In this document: in pieces, positions 7,672 through 16,525 of the stretch
Layout of the letters: each line of letters begins with the position of its first letter
How positions within the stretch are numbered: the first letter of the stretch is position 1
Source: UBA6019 sp035535055
GTDB lineage: Bacteria > Chloroflexota > Dormibacteria > Dormibacterales > Dormibacteraceae
DNA: 46,007 bases
Assembly: GCA_035535055.1 (NCBI GenBank)
Contig: DATLQT010000079.1
Coordinates: 1 to 46,007, forward strand
Direction: 5' to 3'
Position numbers and translations under genes: made by a program
Notes under the pieces: model-generated
What the model was told of the DNA's origin: nothing
Seen by the model: the letters and a program-made list of their open reading frames with translations, nothing else
Databases searched by the model: none

Positions 7672-8155
7672 GCCGCCGGACCCGGCCCAGGCATACGACG
7701 TAGCGGTCAGACTGCTCGGCCTCCGCTCCCATGCGACGGCAGAGTTGGGCCGCAAGCTCGCGCGGCGCGGTTTCGACGCGGGCACCACCGCCGACGTATT
7801 AGCACGGCTGGCCCGGCACGGATACCTCGACGATGCCCAGTTCGCGGCTGCCGTTGTCGGCCGCCGCAGCCGGAATCGAGGCGCGACCGCCATCTCGGCC
7901 GAGCTGGCCTCGAAGGGCGTGGACCGAGAGATCGTCCAGGCGGCGGTAGCCGATCTCGACCCGGAGGTCGAGGTTGAGGCTGCGGCGCGCCTCGTGCGAC
8001 CACTGCTTGGCCGCGCCGAGTCGGGGTCCCTGCGCTCGCTGCTCCAGCTTGCCGGGCCGCGGTTGCTGCGGCGCGGCTACGGGCCGCAGGTGGTGCGGGA
8101 GGCATGCCGTCGGGTACTTTCCGGCAACAGCTCCCTGCCAGGCGACCTCGGGTAG
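7580..8155 (+). CDS. recX: RecA regulator RecX
   Basis: A RecX-family protein that modulates RecA filaments. The recognisable three-helix repeats start around residue 36 (AYDVAVRLLGLRSHATAELGRKL, then GYLDDAQFA and ELASKGVDREIV). No ATG, GTG or TTG lies between the recA stop and the conserved region. The start must therefore be ATG 7580 or GTG 7598, both inside the 3' end of recA, or a rare codon. The first ~30 residues (Arg/Pro-rich) are out-of-frame readings of recA and may not be translated. Cotranscription with recA from the SOS promoter is likely. Confidence 0.85.
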   Translation: MRCRSPVGLPTRQTARPPPGRRRRTHRSRPEPPDPAQAYDVAVRLLGLRSHATAELGRKLARRGFDAGTTADVLARLARHGYLDDAQFAAAVVGRRSRNRGATAISAELASKGVDREIVQAAVADLDPEVEVEAAARLVRPLLGRAESGSLRSLLQLAGPRLLRRGYGPQVVREACRRVLSGNSSLPGDLG

Positions 8156-8168
8156 CCTAGCTCCGAGG

Positions 8169-8198
8169 TTGGTCCCGAGGCCCGTTCGGGGCTAGAAT
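8169..8198 (+). promoter_or_regulatory. Possible promoter for rny
   Basis: TTGGTC (8169-8174) and TAGAAT (8193-8198) are 18 bp apart, ~120 bases before the RNase Y start. It is the best sigma-A-like pair in the 162-base gap after recX. The leader that follows has no other feature I can name. Confidence 0.35.
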
Positions 8199-8317
8199 TC
8201 GCTTCTTACGGCGCCTGTCCAAGGGCGCGGTGTCCAAGTGTTCAGCCAACCCTGCGGTGAACGAGCCATGGGGTAGCCAAGCACCTTTACAAGCGAATAC
8301 GAGGTGAAACAAGTTTC

Positions 8318-9853
8318 ATGACAGCCGTGCTTTTCAGCGCGCTTGCCGCGGTCATCGGGATCGCCGCCGGCGCAGCAGTCGTCTACTTACTGGTGCGAAA
8401 CCAGGCGCCAGCCGCACCTCCCGTCGACGAGGCCGCGGTCCGGGCACAGATCCAGGCCGACGTCGAGTCGTCACTCAAAGAGCGGCTGCTCGAGGCCAAG
8501 GAGTCCGCGGTCCAGATCCGGACCGAGGCCGAGCGCGAAGCTCGGGAGACCAAGGCACAGGGCCTTCAGCTCGAGAGGCGGCTCCTCCAGAAGGAGGAGA
8601 GCCTCGACCGCAAGACCGATGAGCTCGGCCGCCGCGAGGCCGGGCTGGGAGAGCGGGAGAAGCAGCTCGACGAGCTTCGCACGCAGCTCGACGAAGCGCT
8701 CAAGCAGCGCCTCATCGAATTGGAGCGGGTTGCAAACATGACCCGCGCCGAAGCTGCCGGGATCCTCATGAGCGAGCTCGAGCAGGAACTCCGCAACGAG
8801 AGCGCCCGCAAGGTTCGAGAGGCCGAGCTGGCCTCACGCGAGGAGAGCGAGAAGCGAGCTCGCGCGATCGTCACCGAGGCGATCCAACGGATCGCCGCCG
8901 ACCAGACCGCTGAGACCTCAGTTTCGGTACTGCCCCTTCCGTCAGAGGACATGAAGGGCAGGATCATCGGGCGCGAGGGCCGCAACATCCGGGCCCTTCA
9001 GCAGGCCACCGGCATCGACATCATCGTCGACGACACCCCCGAGGCCGTCATCATCAGCGGCTTCGACCCGGTCCGCCGTGAGGTTGCCCGGGTCACCCTC
9101 AATAAGCTCATCGTCGACGGCCGGATCCACCCGGCCCGGATCGAGGAGACGGTCGCCAAGGCCCGCCTGGAGGTCGCTCAGCGGGTCAAGGAAGAGGGTG
9201 AAGCCGCCGTCCTCGACGTCGGGCTCCAGGGCCTTCACCCCGAGGTGGTCCGCCACCTCGGGATCCTTCGTTTTCGGACCTCCTACGGGCAGCAGGTGCT
9301 GAACCACTCAAAGGAGGTCGCCCACCTGGCCGCGATGATGGCGGCCGAGATCGGCGCCGACGTCCGGATCGCCAAGCTCTCGGGCCTTCTGCACGACATC
9401 GGCAAGGGCATCGACCACGAGGTCGAGGGCTCCCACGCCGTGATCGGGGCGGACCTGATCCAAAGGCACGGGGTTCCTGCGGCGGTGGTGCACGCGGTTC
9501 GAGCCCACCACTACGACGAGGAGCCCCAGACCATCGAAGCCCTGCTCCTGATCGCGGCCGACGCGATCTCGGCCGCCAGGCCGGGAGCGAGGCGGGAGAC
9601 GCTCGAGGCGTACGTCAAGCGGCTCGAAAAGCTGGAAGAGATTGCCAACTCCTTCGAGGGAGTCGAGCAGTCATTCGCGATCCAGGCCGGACGCGAGGTC
9701 CGGATCGTCGTCAGGCCGGCGCAGATCGATGACGCGTCGGCCCAGCTCATGGCCCGCGACATCGCAAAGCGGATCGAGAGCGAGCTCAGCTACCCGGGCC
9801 AGATCCGGGTCACCGTGGTCCGCGAGACGCGGGCCGTGGAATACGCCAAGTAG
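8318..9853 (+). CDS. rny: Ribonuclease Y
   Basis: A 511-aa membrane-anchored endoribonuclease that starts bulk mRNA decay. An N-terminal membrane helix (~residues 4-26) is followed by a long charged coiled coil (~35-200), a KH RNA-binding domain (GRIIGREGRNIRALQQATG), and an HD domain with the metal-binding pair in LSGLLHDIGKG and later HAVRAHHYDEEP. Length and domain order match B. subtilis YmdA/Rny. The start ATG has GAGGTG about 12 bases upstream, a rather long spacing. A strong hairpin terminator follows the stop, separating it from ymdB. Confidence 0.96.
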   Translation: MTAVLFSALAAVIGIAAGAAVVYLLVRNQAPAAPPVDEAAVRAQIQADVESSLKERLLEAKESAVQIRTEAEREARETKAQGLQLERRLLQKEESLDRKTDELGRREAGLGEREKQLDELRTQLDEALKQRLIELERVANMTRAEAAGILMSELEQELRNESARKVREAELASREESEKRARAIVTEAIQRIAADQTAETSVSVLPLPSEDMKGRIIGREGRNIRALQQATGIDIIVDDTPEAVIISGFDPVRREVARVTLNKLIVDGRIHPARIEETVAKARLEVAQRVKEEGEAAVLDVGLQGLHPEVVRHLGILRFRTSYGQQVLNHSKEVAHLAAMMAAEIGADVRIAKLSGLLHDIGKGIDHEVEGSHAVIGADLIQRHGVPAAVVHAVRAHHYDEEPQTIEALLLIAADAISAARPGARRETLEAYVKRLEKLEEIANSFEGVEQSFAIQAGREVRIVVRPAQIDDASAQLMARDIAKRIESELSYPGQIRVTVVRETRAVEYAK

Positions 9854-9865
9854 TCACTCAATAGC

Positions 9866-9907
9866 AAAGGGGCGATTCCGGGGACCGGGGTCGCCCTTTT
9901 GTGTTTC
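9866..9907 (+). terminator. Rho-independent terminator after rny
   Basis: AAAGGGGCGA (9866-9875) pairs with TCGCCCTTTT (9891-9900) as a 10-bp stem with one G-T pair. The 15-base loop contains CCGG repeats that could pair internally. The T-run at the stem end continues as GTGTTTC. It lies 12 bases after the RNase Y stop. Confidence 0.8.
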
Positions 9908-9980
9908 AGCCAGAGGCGGGAGCCATCAACGCAACGGCTGGCAGTCGCAGTAGAGGGCCCGTGCCGGCCGATCTGCTTCG

Positions 9981-9999
9981 TCGCCGGCTTTGCCGGCGA
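9981..9999 (+). repeat. Perfect 8-bp hairpin upstream of ymdB
   Basis: TCGCCGGC (9981-9988), loop TTT, GCCGGCGA (9992-9999): a perfect GC-rich stem ending 19 bases before the ymdB GTG. There is no T-run, so it is not a normal terminator. It would lie in the 5' leader if transcription begins upstream. Confidence 0.5.
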
Positions 10000-10018
10000 T
10001 CGCCCGTAAGCTTTCCGC

Positions 10019-10807
10019 GTGGCTGACAGGTTCAAGATCCTCTTCGTCGCCGACGTGGTCGGGGAGCCGGGCCGCAAGGCGGTGGAGGAGATCGTCCCGC
10101 GGCTGAAAGAGGAGCACCGCCCGGACCTGGTGGTCGCCAACGGCGAGAACTCGGCGGGTGGCTTCGGGCTCACCGTGAAGACGATCAAAGAGCTCCGGGC
10201 GGCGGGCTGCGAGGTGATCACGACCGGCAACCACGTATACGACCAGCGCGACTTCGTGCCCGAGCTGGCCGCCCAGGAAAACGTGCTCCGGCCCGCCAAC
10301 TACCCTCCCGGCGCACCGGGGGTCGGCCACTGCATCGTCAGCGCCGGTGGGGAGGAGGTGCTGGTAATGAACCTCATGGGCCGGCTCTTCATGAACGACC
10401 TCGACGACCCCTTCCGTGCTGCCGACGCGATCCTCGCCGAGCATCCCGACCACCGGATCGTGCTCTGCGACATGCACGCCGAGGCGACCTCGGAGAAGAT
10501 CTCCATGGGCTGGTATCTCGACGGCCGCGTCAGCGCCGTCGTGGGCACCCACACCCACGTGCCGACGGCTGATCAGCGGGTCCTTCCGGGCGGCACCGCC
10601 TACTGCACCGACGTCGGGATGGTCGGCCCTCGCGACGGCGTTATCGGCATGGACAAGGAGAACGTGATCAAGCGGTTCCTGACCGGCGTCCCGCAGAAGT
10701 GGAGGATGGCTTCAGGAGTCGTGACTTTCAATTCGGTATTGATTACCATTGACCGACTCAGCGGACGGGCCACTTCGATCCAGCGCATCGATCAAGAACA
10801 AACGTGA
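10019..10807 (+). CDS. ymdB: YmdB-type metallophosphoesterase (2',3'-cyclic phosphodiesterase)
   Basis: A 262-aa calcineurin-like phosphoesterase of the TIGR00282/YmdB family, with metal-binding blocks FVADVVGEPG, VVANGENSAGG, TTGNHVYDQ, DMHAEATSEK and GTHTHVPTAD. In B. subtilis the orthologue sits next to rny and influences multicellular behaviour. The order rny-ymdB-spoVS-miaB here is the same conserved block. The start is GTG with no clear ribosome-binding site, and a perfect hairpin lies just upstream. The TGA stop overlaps a GTG that can start spoVS. Confidence 0.93.
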   Translation: MADRFKILFVADVVGEPGRKAVEEIVPRLKEEHRPDLVVANGENSAGGFGLTVKTIKELRAAGCEVITTGNHVYDQRDFVPELAAQENVLRPANYPPGAPGVGHCIVSAGGEEVLVMNLMGRLFMNDLDDPFRAADAILAEHPDHRIVLCDMHAEATSEKISMGWYLDGRVSAVVGTHTHVPTADQRVLPGGTAYCTDVGMVGPRDGVIGMDKENVIKRFLTGVPQKWRMASGVVTFNSVLITIDRLSGRATSIQRIDQEQT

Positions 10808-11106
10808 CGGGGGTTTCAGCAATGACCGGGGAAGGCCGTGCGCCGGTGGAGGTGCTCAAGGTCTCGGCGACGTCCAAGCCGGTGGCCGTTGCCGGCGCGA
10901 TCGCCGGCGTTATCCGCAGCCAGAGCCGGGTCGAGGTCCAGGCCATCGGGGCCGGGGCCATCAACCAGGCCGTCAAGGCGATTGCGATCAGCCGCGGCTA
11001 CGTCGCTCCCGGCGGCCTGGACATCGTCTGCATCCCCTCCTTCATCGACATCTCCATCGACGGTGAGGAGCGCACCGGCATCAGGCTTCTAGTCGAGGTT
11101 CGTTGA
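10804..11106 (+). CDS. spoVS: SpoVS family Alba-like protein
   Basis: A 100-aa protein with the near-invariant SpoVS core (VEVLKVSATSKP, AIGAGAINQAVKAIAISRGYVAP, CIPSFIDISIDGEERTGI). SpoVS has an Alba-like fold and is required for sporulation stages in Bacillus, but it is common in non-sporulating Chloroflexota, Deinococcota and relatives, so it does not prove sporulation. The GTG start overlaps the ymdB stop. ATG 10822 (residue 7) preceded by GGGGG is an equally plausible start and gives a product closer to the usual ~86-94 aa. It overlaps miaB by 4 bp. Confidence 0.92.
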   Translation: MTGVSAMTGEGRAPVEVLKVSATSKPVAVAGAIAGVIRSQSRVEVQAIGAGAINQAVKAIAISRGYVAPGGLDIVCIPSFIDISIDGEERTGIRLLVEVR

Positions 11107-12386
11107 CAGCAGCCAGGAATCCCTCGCGCACGTTCCACGTCTGGACCATCGGTTGCCAGATGAACGTCGCGGACTCAGAGAACCTGTCTCGCAAGCTGCT
11201 CGCCGCGGGGTTCCAGGAGACCGACCTCGAGAGGGCCGACGTCGCAGTCCTCAACACCTGCTGCGTGCGGCAGGCCTCGGAGGACAAGGTCTACTCCAAG
11301 CTCCACGAACTCCGGGACTGGAAGACTGGCGACCGGGTAATCGCGCTCACCGGCTGCCTCGGCAGCAAGGAGGGGGACAACCTCACCAAGCGCTTCCCGC
11401 AGCTTGACACCGTGCTGCCCATAGGCCGCTACGAGGGCTTCATCAGCGACCTCGAGGCCCGCTACGACTACTCACAGGGCGAACCGCTCCCGGCGGCAGG
11501 ACGGACCGGCGTCAGCCACTACGTCAACGTCATCGAGGGTTGCAACCACAACTGCACCTTCTGCATCGTGCCTCGGGTCCGCGGCCGCGAGCGCAGCTTC
11601 GCCATCCCCGACCTCGTCCAGCGTTGCCGGGCGGACGTCCAAGAGGGAGCCCGGGAGGTCGTTCTGCTGGGGCAGAACGTCGACGCCTACCGCGACCCCG
11701 AAGGCCGGGGCGGACTCGCCGCGCTGCTCCGCGAGGTGGAACGGATCGAGGGCCTGCGGCGGGTGCGTTTCATGACCTCCCACCCGCGCGACCTCGAGCC
11801 CGAGCTGCTGGAGGTGATGGCGGCCAGTGGCGTGGTTTGCCGGGAGCTGCAGCTGCCGATCCAGTCGGGCGACGATCGTGTCCTCAGGCGGATGGCCCGC
11901 GGCTACCTGGTCAGTGACTATCGGTCGATCATCGAACGTGCCCGCGCGCTGATGCCCGACCTTGGCATCGCGACCGACGTCATCGTGGGTTTTCCCGGCG
12001 AGACCGAGGAAATGTACCTCAGCACCCGCCGGGTGGTCGAAGAGATCGGCTTCGACGTGGTCCACGTCGCGATGTATTCGCCGCGGCCCGGGACTCACGC
12101 CGGGGACAAGCTCGTCGACGACGTTCCCCAGGAGGAAAAGAAGCGGCGGATCAACGACCTGCTGGCGGTCCAAAAGCAGATCGCCGCCGGCAAGACGGTA
12201 GCCTGGCTGGGTCGCGAGATCGAGGTCCTCGTCGAGGGAGCGGACGAACTCGGCCGGCCCTACGGGCGCAGCCGCCAGGGCAAGCGCGTCGTCGTCAAGC
12301 GCTCGCTGGCCAAGCCCGGCAGCGTGGTTAGGGTCATGGTGGAGGAGGCCTTCCCCGGCCAGCTCGCTGGTCCTCTCACCGCGTGA
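11103..12386 (+). CDS. miaB: tRNA-2-methylthio-N6-dimethylallyladenosine synthase MiaB
   Basis: A 427-aa radical-SAM methylthiotransferase that adds the 2-methylthio group to i6A37 of tRNAs reading UNN codons. The N-terminal UPF0004 domain has its cluster cysteines in TIGCQMN, NTCCVR and LTGCLGS. The radical-SAM motif is CNHNCTFC, and a TRAM domain closes the protein (~365-425). MiaA, which makes the i6A substrate, is also in the window. The start is TTG in a TTGA overlap with the spoVS stop. Length is usual for the family. Confidence 0.95.
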   Translation: MTAARNPSRTFHVWTIGCQMNVADSENLSRKLLAAGFQETDLERADVAVLNTCCVRQASEDKVYSKLHELRDWKTGDRVIALTGCLGSKEGDNLTKRFPQLDTVLPIGRYEGFISDLEARYDYSQGEPLPAAGRTGVSHYVNVIEGCNHNCTFCIVPRVRGRERSFAIPDLVQRCRADVQEGAREVVLLGQNVDAYRDPEGRGGLAALLREVERIEGLRRVRFMTSHPRDLEPELLEVMAASGVVCRELQLPIQSGDDRVLRRMARGYLVSDYRSIIERARALMPDLGIATDVIVGFPGETEEMYLSTRRVVEEIGFDVVHVAMYSPRPGTHAGDKLVDDVPQEEKKRRINDLLAVQKQIAAGKTVAWLGREIEVLVEGADELGRPYGRSRQGKRVVVKRSLAKPGSVVRVMVEEAFPGQLAGPLTA

Positions 12387-14869
12387 CGAAGAGCGCCTCG
12401 GCCGAGACCCCGGTCATGCGGCAGTACCGGGAGGCCAAGGAGCGGTTCCCCGACGCGATCCTGCTCTTCCGGATGGGCGATTTCTACGAGATCTTCGACG
12501 AGGACGCTGAGCAAGCGGCTCCGATCATGGGCGTGACGCTGACCTCGCGTCCGCTCGGCAAGGCCGGCCGCCACCCGATGTGCGGAGTGCCATATCACGC
12601 CTGGCAGACCTATGTCGGGCGGCTTGTCCGGGGCGGGCGCAAGGTTGTCATCTGCGACCAGGTCGAGGCGCCGACCGGCAAGGGCCTGGTGAAGCGCGAG
12701 ATCACGCGGGTGCTTACGCCCGGCACCGTCGTCGAGGATGCCTACCTCGAGCCGTCGAGCGCCAACTTCCTGGTTGCGGCCTGGACCCGGGGCGACGAGG
12801 CCGGGCTGGCCGCCTGCGACATATCGACCTGCGAGTTCCTCCTCTGCCAATTGCCGGCCGACCGCCTGGCCGCCGAGCTCGATCGCCTACGCCCGGCCGA
12901 GCTGCTGGCTCCGCCGGAGGTGGAGGCATACAAGTTCGACCCGGCGCGCGGGCGCGAGCGTCTCAGGGAGATGCTGGGGATTCCCTTCGAGGCAGCCATT
13001 GGAGCCGAGAACGCCCCACTGGCGGTCGGCGCCGCGGGGGTTGTCCTCGACTACCTCGCTTCCAACCAGGTGAAGATCCAGCCCGGCCTCTTCCGGGTCC
13101 GCACTTACTCGCCCGACGCGACCATGCCGCTCGACCCGGCCACGGTCGCGAACCTGGAGCTCTCCGCCCTCTACCAGGTGCTCAACCGCACCGTTTCGCC
13201 GGTCGGCGCCCGGCGGCTTCGAGGCTGGGTCTGGGCACCCCTGAGGGACGTGGAGGCCATTGAGCTCCGGCTGGGCGCGGTGGCGGAGATGGAGGGCGAT
13301 GCCGAGCTTCGCCGCGACCTACGCGAGCCGATCACGGCGATGGGGGATCTCGAGCGCCTCACCGCCAGGGCGGCGCAGGGCTTCGCCACGGCCCGCGAGC
13401 TGGTCGCCCTGCGCCGCTCGCTGGACGTCCTCCCCGCGGTGGGGAAGGCGCTGGCTCGCGCCGAGTCGCTGGCCCTGCGGGACCTCGCGGCCCGCGTCAG
13501 GCCGGCACCAGGGATCGCCGCCCTGCTGGCGGCCGCCCTCGTCGACGATCCACCGCCCCACGGCCGGGACGGCGGCGCGATCCGCCCCGGGTTTGACTCC
13601 CAGCTGGACTCCATCCACGATGCGTCCCGCTCGGCGCGGGACTGGATCGGCGCGCTGGAGGCCGCAGAACGGGCCCGGACCGGCATCAAGGGACTGAAGG
13701 TCGGCTACAACCGCGTCTTCGGCTACTACCTAGAGGTGGGCGCCGGCAGCACCACGATGGTCCCGAACGACTACATCCGTAAGCAGACGCTGACCGGGGC
13801 CGAGCGCTACCTGACGCCTGAGCTCAAAGAGCGCGAGGCGATAGTCCTCAACGCCCAGCAGCAGGTGGTCGCCCGAGAGACCGAGATCCTTCGCGACCTC
13901 TGCGCGCGGGTGGCGCAAGCGGGTGAGCCCGTCCTCGCGAGCGCCCAGGCGGCCGGCGAGGCGGACGCGATCCAAGCGCTGGCGACCGCCGCCGGCGAAC
14001 GGGGTTGGACGCGGCCGGCCGTGAACGACGGCGTCCGCCTGGAGATCGTGGCCGGCCGTCACCCGCTGGTCGAGCTGGCCCTGCCGGACGGTGTCTTCGT
14101 GCCCAACGATCTGGTCCTCGACCCCGACCAGGCGCAGGTGGTGATCCTCACCGGTCCCAACATGGCCGGCAAGTCGACCTACCTCCGCCAGGCGGCCCTG
14201 ATCGCGCTCCTCGCCCAGGCCGGCTCCTTCGTGCCCGCCCGTTCGGTCTCCCTCGGCCTCTGCGACCGCATCTTCACCCGGGTCGGGGCGCACGACGATC
14301 TGTCGCGCGGCATGTCGACCTTCATGGTCGAGATGACCGAGACGGCCAACATCCTGAACCACGCCACCCGCGCATCGCTGGTCGTCTTCGACGAGGTGGG
14401 GAGGGGGACCTCGACCTATGACGGCATGTCGATCGCCCAGGCGGTAGTCGAGTACATCCACGAATCGCCTCGGCTCGGCTGCCGGACCCTCTTCGCCACT
14501 CACTACCACGAGCTGACCGCGCTCGCCGACAGCCTCCCGCGAGTCCGCAACCAGCGCGTAGAAGTGCTCGAGGAGGGGGACACCGTGCGGTTCCTGCACC
14601 GCGTGGTCCCGGGCGGAGCCGACCGCTCTTACGGGATCCACGTGGCCGCCCTGGCCGGGCTTCCGGCGACGGTCATCGCGCGCGCCAGGGCCGTCCTGGG
14701 CGACCTCGAACGGCAGCGCCCGCTGGAACCGGCGGCGCAGCAGCTCGGCCTTCCGCTCCAGGTTCCCGCCGATCCCCTCCTCGCCGAACTGGAGGGCCTC
14801 CAGCTGGACAGCCTGACCCCCCTGGAGGCCCTCCAGAAGCTTTACGAGCTCAAGTCGAGGCTCTCTTGA
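12383..14869 (+). CDS. mutS: DNA mismatch repair protein MutS
   Basis: An 828-aa MutS1 with the mismatch-reading Phe-x-Glu in GDFYEIFDEDAEQAA near the N-terminus, connector, lever and clamp domains, and an ABC-type ATPase with Walker A GPNMAGKST (~residue 591), the MSTFMVEM signature region, Walker B ASLVVFDEVGRGTST and the FATHYHELT switch. It recognises mispairs and recruits MutL, which overlaps it downstream (TTGA). The start GTG overlaps the miaB stop. All family landmarks are intact. Confidence 0.97.
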   Translation: MTKSASAETPVMRQYREAKERFPDAILLFRMGDFYEIFDEDAEQAAPIMGVTLTSRPLGKAGRHPMCGVPYHAWQTYVGRLVRGGRKVVICDQVEAPTGKGLVKREITRVLTPGTVVEDAYLEPSSANFLVAAWTRGDEAGLAACDISTCEFLLCQLPADRLAAELDRLRPAELLAPPEVEAYKFDPARGRERLREMLGIPFEAAIGAENAPLAVGAAGVVLDYLASNQVKIQPGLFRVRTYSPDATMPLDPATVANLELSALYQVLNRTVSPVGARRLRGWVWAPLRDVEAIELRLGAVAEMEGDAELRRDLREPITAMGDLERLTARAAQGFATARELVALRRSLDVLPAVGKALARAESLALRDLAARVRPAPGIAALLAAALVDDPPPHGRDGGAIRPGFDSQLDSIHDASRSARDWIGALEAAERARTGIKGLKVGYNRVFGYYLEVGAGSTTMVPNDYIRKQTLTGAERYLTPELKEREAIVLNAQQQVVARETEILRDLCARVAQAGEPVLASAQAAGEADAIQALATAAGERGWTRPAVNDGVRLEIVAGRHPLVELALPDGVFVPNDLVLDPDQAQVVILTGPNMAGKSTYLRQAALIALLAQAGSFVPARSVSLGLCDRIFTRVGAHDDLSRGMSTFMVEMTETANILNHATRASLVVFDEVGRGTSTYDGMSIAQAVVEYIHESPRLGCRTLFATHYHELTALADSLPRVRNQRVEVLEEGDTVRFLHRVVPGGADRSYGIHVAALAGLPATVIARARAVLGDLERQRPLEPAAQQLGLPLQVPADPLLAELEGLQLDSLTPLEALQKLYELKSRLS

Positions 14870-16494
14870 CGATCAGGGCGCTGCCGCAGGAGGTCGCCGA
14901 CGCGATCGCCGCCGGGGAGGTCGTGGAGCGCCCGGCCTCGGTCGTGAAGGAGCTGGTGGAGAACGCCCTCGACGCCGGCGCGCGGCGGATCACCGTCGAG
15001 GTGCGCGGAGCGGGCCGGAGCCTGGTTCGGGTGGTTGACGACGGTCCCGGCATCCCCCCCGAACAGCTGGCCCTCGCCTTCCAGCGCCACGCCACCAGCA
15101 AGGTTGCGACCCTGGGCGACCTGGAGGCGATAGCCACCCTCGGCTTCCGCGGCGAGGCGCTGGCGAGCATCGCGGCGGTCGCCGACGTTGAGTGCGCCAG
15201 CGCGGGGAGCCGCATTCACCTGCGCGCCGGCCGGGTCGAGGAGGAGGGCGCCACCGCACCGGCCCCGGGGACCGTCGTCGAGGTCCGCGACCTCTTCGCC
15301 AACACTCCTGCTCGGCTCAAGTTCCTAAAGAGCGAGGCGACGGAGACCTCAGCTTGCCTTCGCGTCGTCCAGCACTTCGCCCTGCTGCACCCGGACCTGC
15401 GCTTCCACTGCGCGGTGGACGGCCGGACGGTCCTCCAGACCGACGGCGGCGGGCTTGCCGCCGCGCTGCGGGCCGTCCACGGTTCGCCAGTGGCGGCGTC
15501 GATGCTGGCCCTCGACTGGCCCGGCGTCGATGGTGCGGTCTCCCAGCCACGGCTGAGCCGCGGGAACCGCGAGGGAATCCTTCTGGCGGTCAACGGGCGG
15601 CCCGTTGCCTCCCGGGTGCTCGCCTTCGCGCTCGAGGAGTGCTACCGGGGCAGCCTCGAGCGCGGCCGCTACCCGCTGGCTGTCCTCGACCTCGCGGTCG
15701 ATCCGGGGTCGATCGACGTCAACATCCATCCGGCCAAGCGGGAGGTCAAGTTCAGGGATGAGGGCGCCGTCTTCACCGCGCTCCAAAAGGCCGTGCGGGC
15801 GGCGCTCGCTGGCAGTGATTCACCTCGCCTGACCGTGACCCCGGCGGCGACATCGGCAGCAACCGCCACCGCCGGCCGCCAGCTGACCCTCCACGAGACG
15901 GCGGTCGCCGCCGTCGAGGCACCCGCGACGGCGCCCGCCAGCCCACTGCGGCCCCTCGGCCAGGTGCTCGACGGCTACCTGGTGGCCGAAGGTCCAGACG
16001 GCCTCGTGCTGGTGGACCAGCACGCGGCTCACGAACGGGTCCTCTTCAACCGCTTCCAGGACCGGCTGCAGACCGGCAGGCCGCTGAGCCAGGCGCTGCT
16101 GCTCCCGATCGTGGTCGAGCTCGACGCGGCGACGGTCGCCCTGCTCGCAGACCGCGCCGCGGACGTGGCCGCATTCGGGTTCGAGCTGGAGCCCTTCGGC
16201 CCCCGCGCGGTGCGGATCCTGGCCGGGCCGGTGGAGACCCCGCCGGATCGGGTCGAGGCAGCGCTGGGTGAGGTCTTGGCCGGCCTGCGGGCGAACTCCC
16301 TCGAGGACGCGCTGGCCTCTCTCGCCTGTCACTCCGCGGTGCGTTTTGGCGACCGCCTCGAGCCGGCGGAGCAGCGCCGGCTGATCGACGAGCTGCAGTC
16401 GACGACGCCGGACGCCACCTGCCCGCACGGCCGTCCAACGCGGCTGCTGCTCGACTGGCAAGAGTTGAAGCGGCACTTCCGGCGGAACTACTAG
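14866..16494 (+). CDS. mutL: DNA mismatch repair protein MutL
   Basis: A 542-aa MutL with a GHKL ATPase (ELVENALDAGA, DDGPGIP, TLGFRGEALASIA), a transducer domain (NVHPAKREVKF region, here NIHPAKREVKF), a short Ala/Thr linker and a C-terminal domain with DQHAAHERVLFNRF, ACHSAVRFGD and CPHGRPT, the motifs of endonuclease-type MutL. In the metal-binding motif DQHA-x2-E-x4-E the second Glu is replaced by Asn (N395). The start is TTG overlapping the mutS stop. A MutH-independent nicking MutL is expected if the altered motif still binds metal. Confidence 0.95.
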   Translation: MTIRALPQEVADAIAAGEVVERPASVVKELVENALDAGARRITVEVRGAGRSLVRVVDDGPGIPPEQLALAFQRHATSKVATLGDLEAIATLGFRGEALASIAAVADVECASAGSRIHLRAGRVEEEGATAPAPGTVVEVRDLFANTPARLKFLKSEATETSACLRVVQHFALLHPDLRFHCAVDGRTVLQTDGGGLAAALRAVHGSPVAASMLALDWPGVDGAVSQPRLSRGNREGILLAVNGRPVASRVLAFALEECYRGSLERGRYPLAVLDLAVDPGSIDVNIHPAKREVKFRDEGAVFTALQKAVRAALAGSDSPRLTVTPAATSAATATAGRQLTLHETAVAAVEAPATAPASPLRPLGQVLDGYLVAEGPDGLVLVDQHAAHERVLFNRFQDRLQTGRPLSQALLLPIVVELDAATVALLADRAADVAAFGFELEPFGPRAVRILAGPVETPPDRVEAALGEVLAGLRANSLEDALASLACHSAVRFGDRLEPAEQRRLIDELQSTTPDATCPHGRPTRLLLDWQELKRHFRRNY

Positions 16495-16525
16495 CGCGAA
16501 ACCTAGACTCGAATCCGAGGTGCCG

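Noticed and set aside
9981..9999. Hairpin before ymdB as a terminator
   Set aside because: No T-run follows, and the rny terminator is already at 9866-9907.
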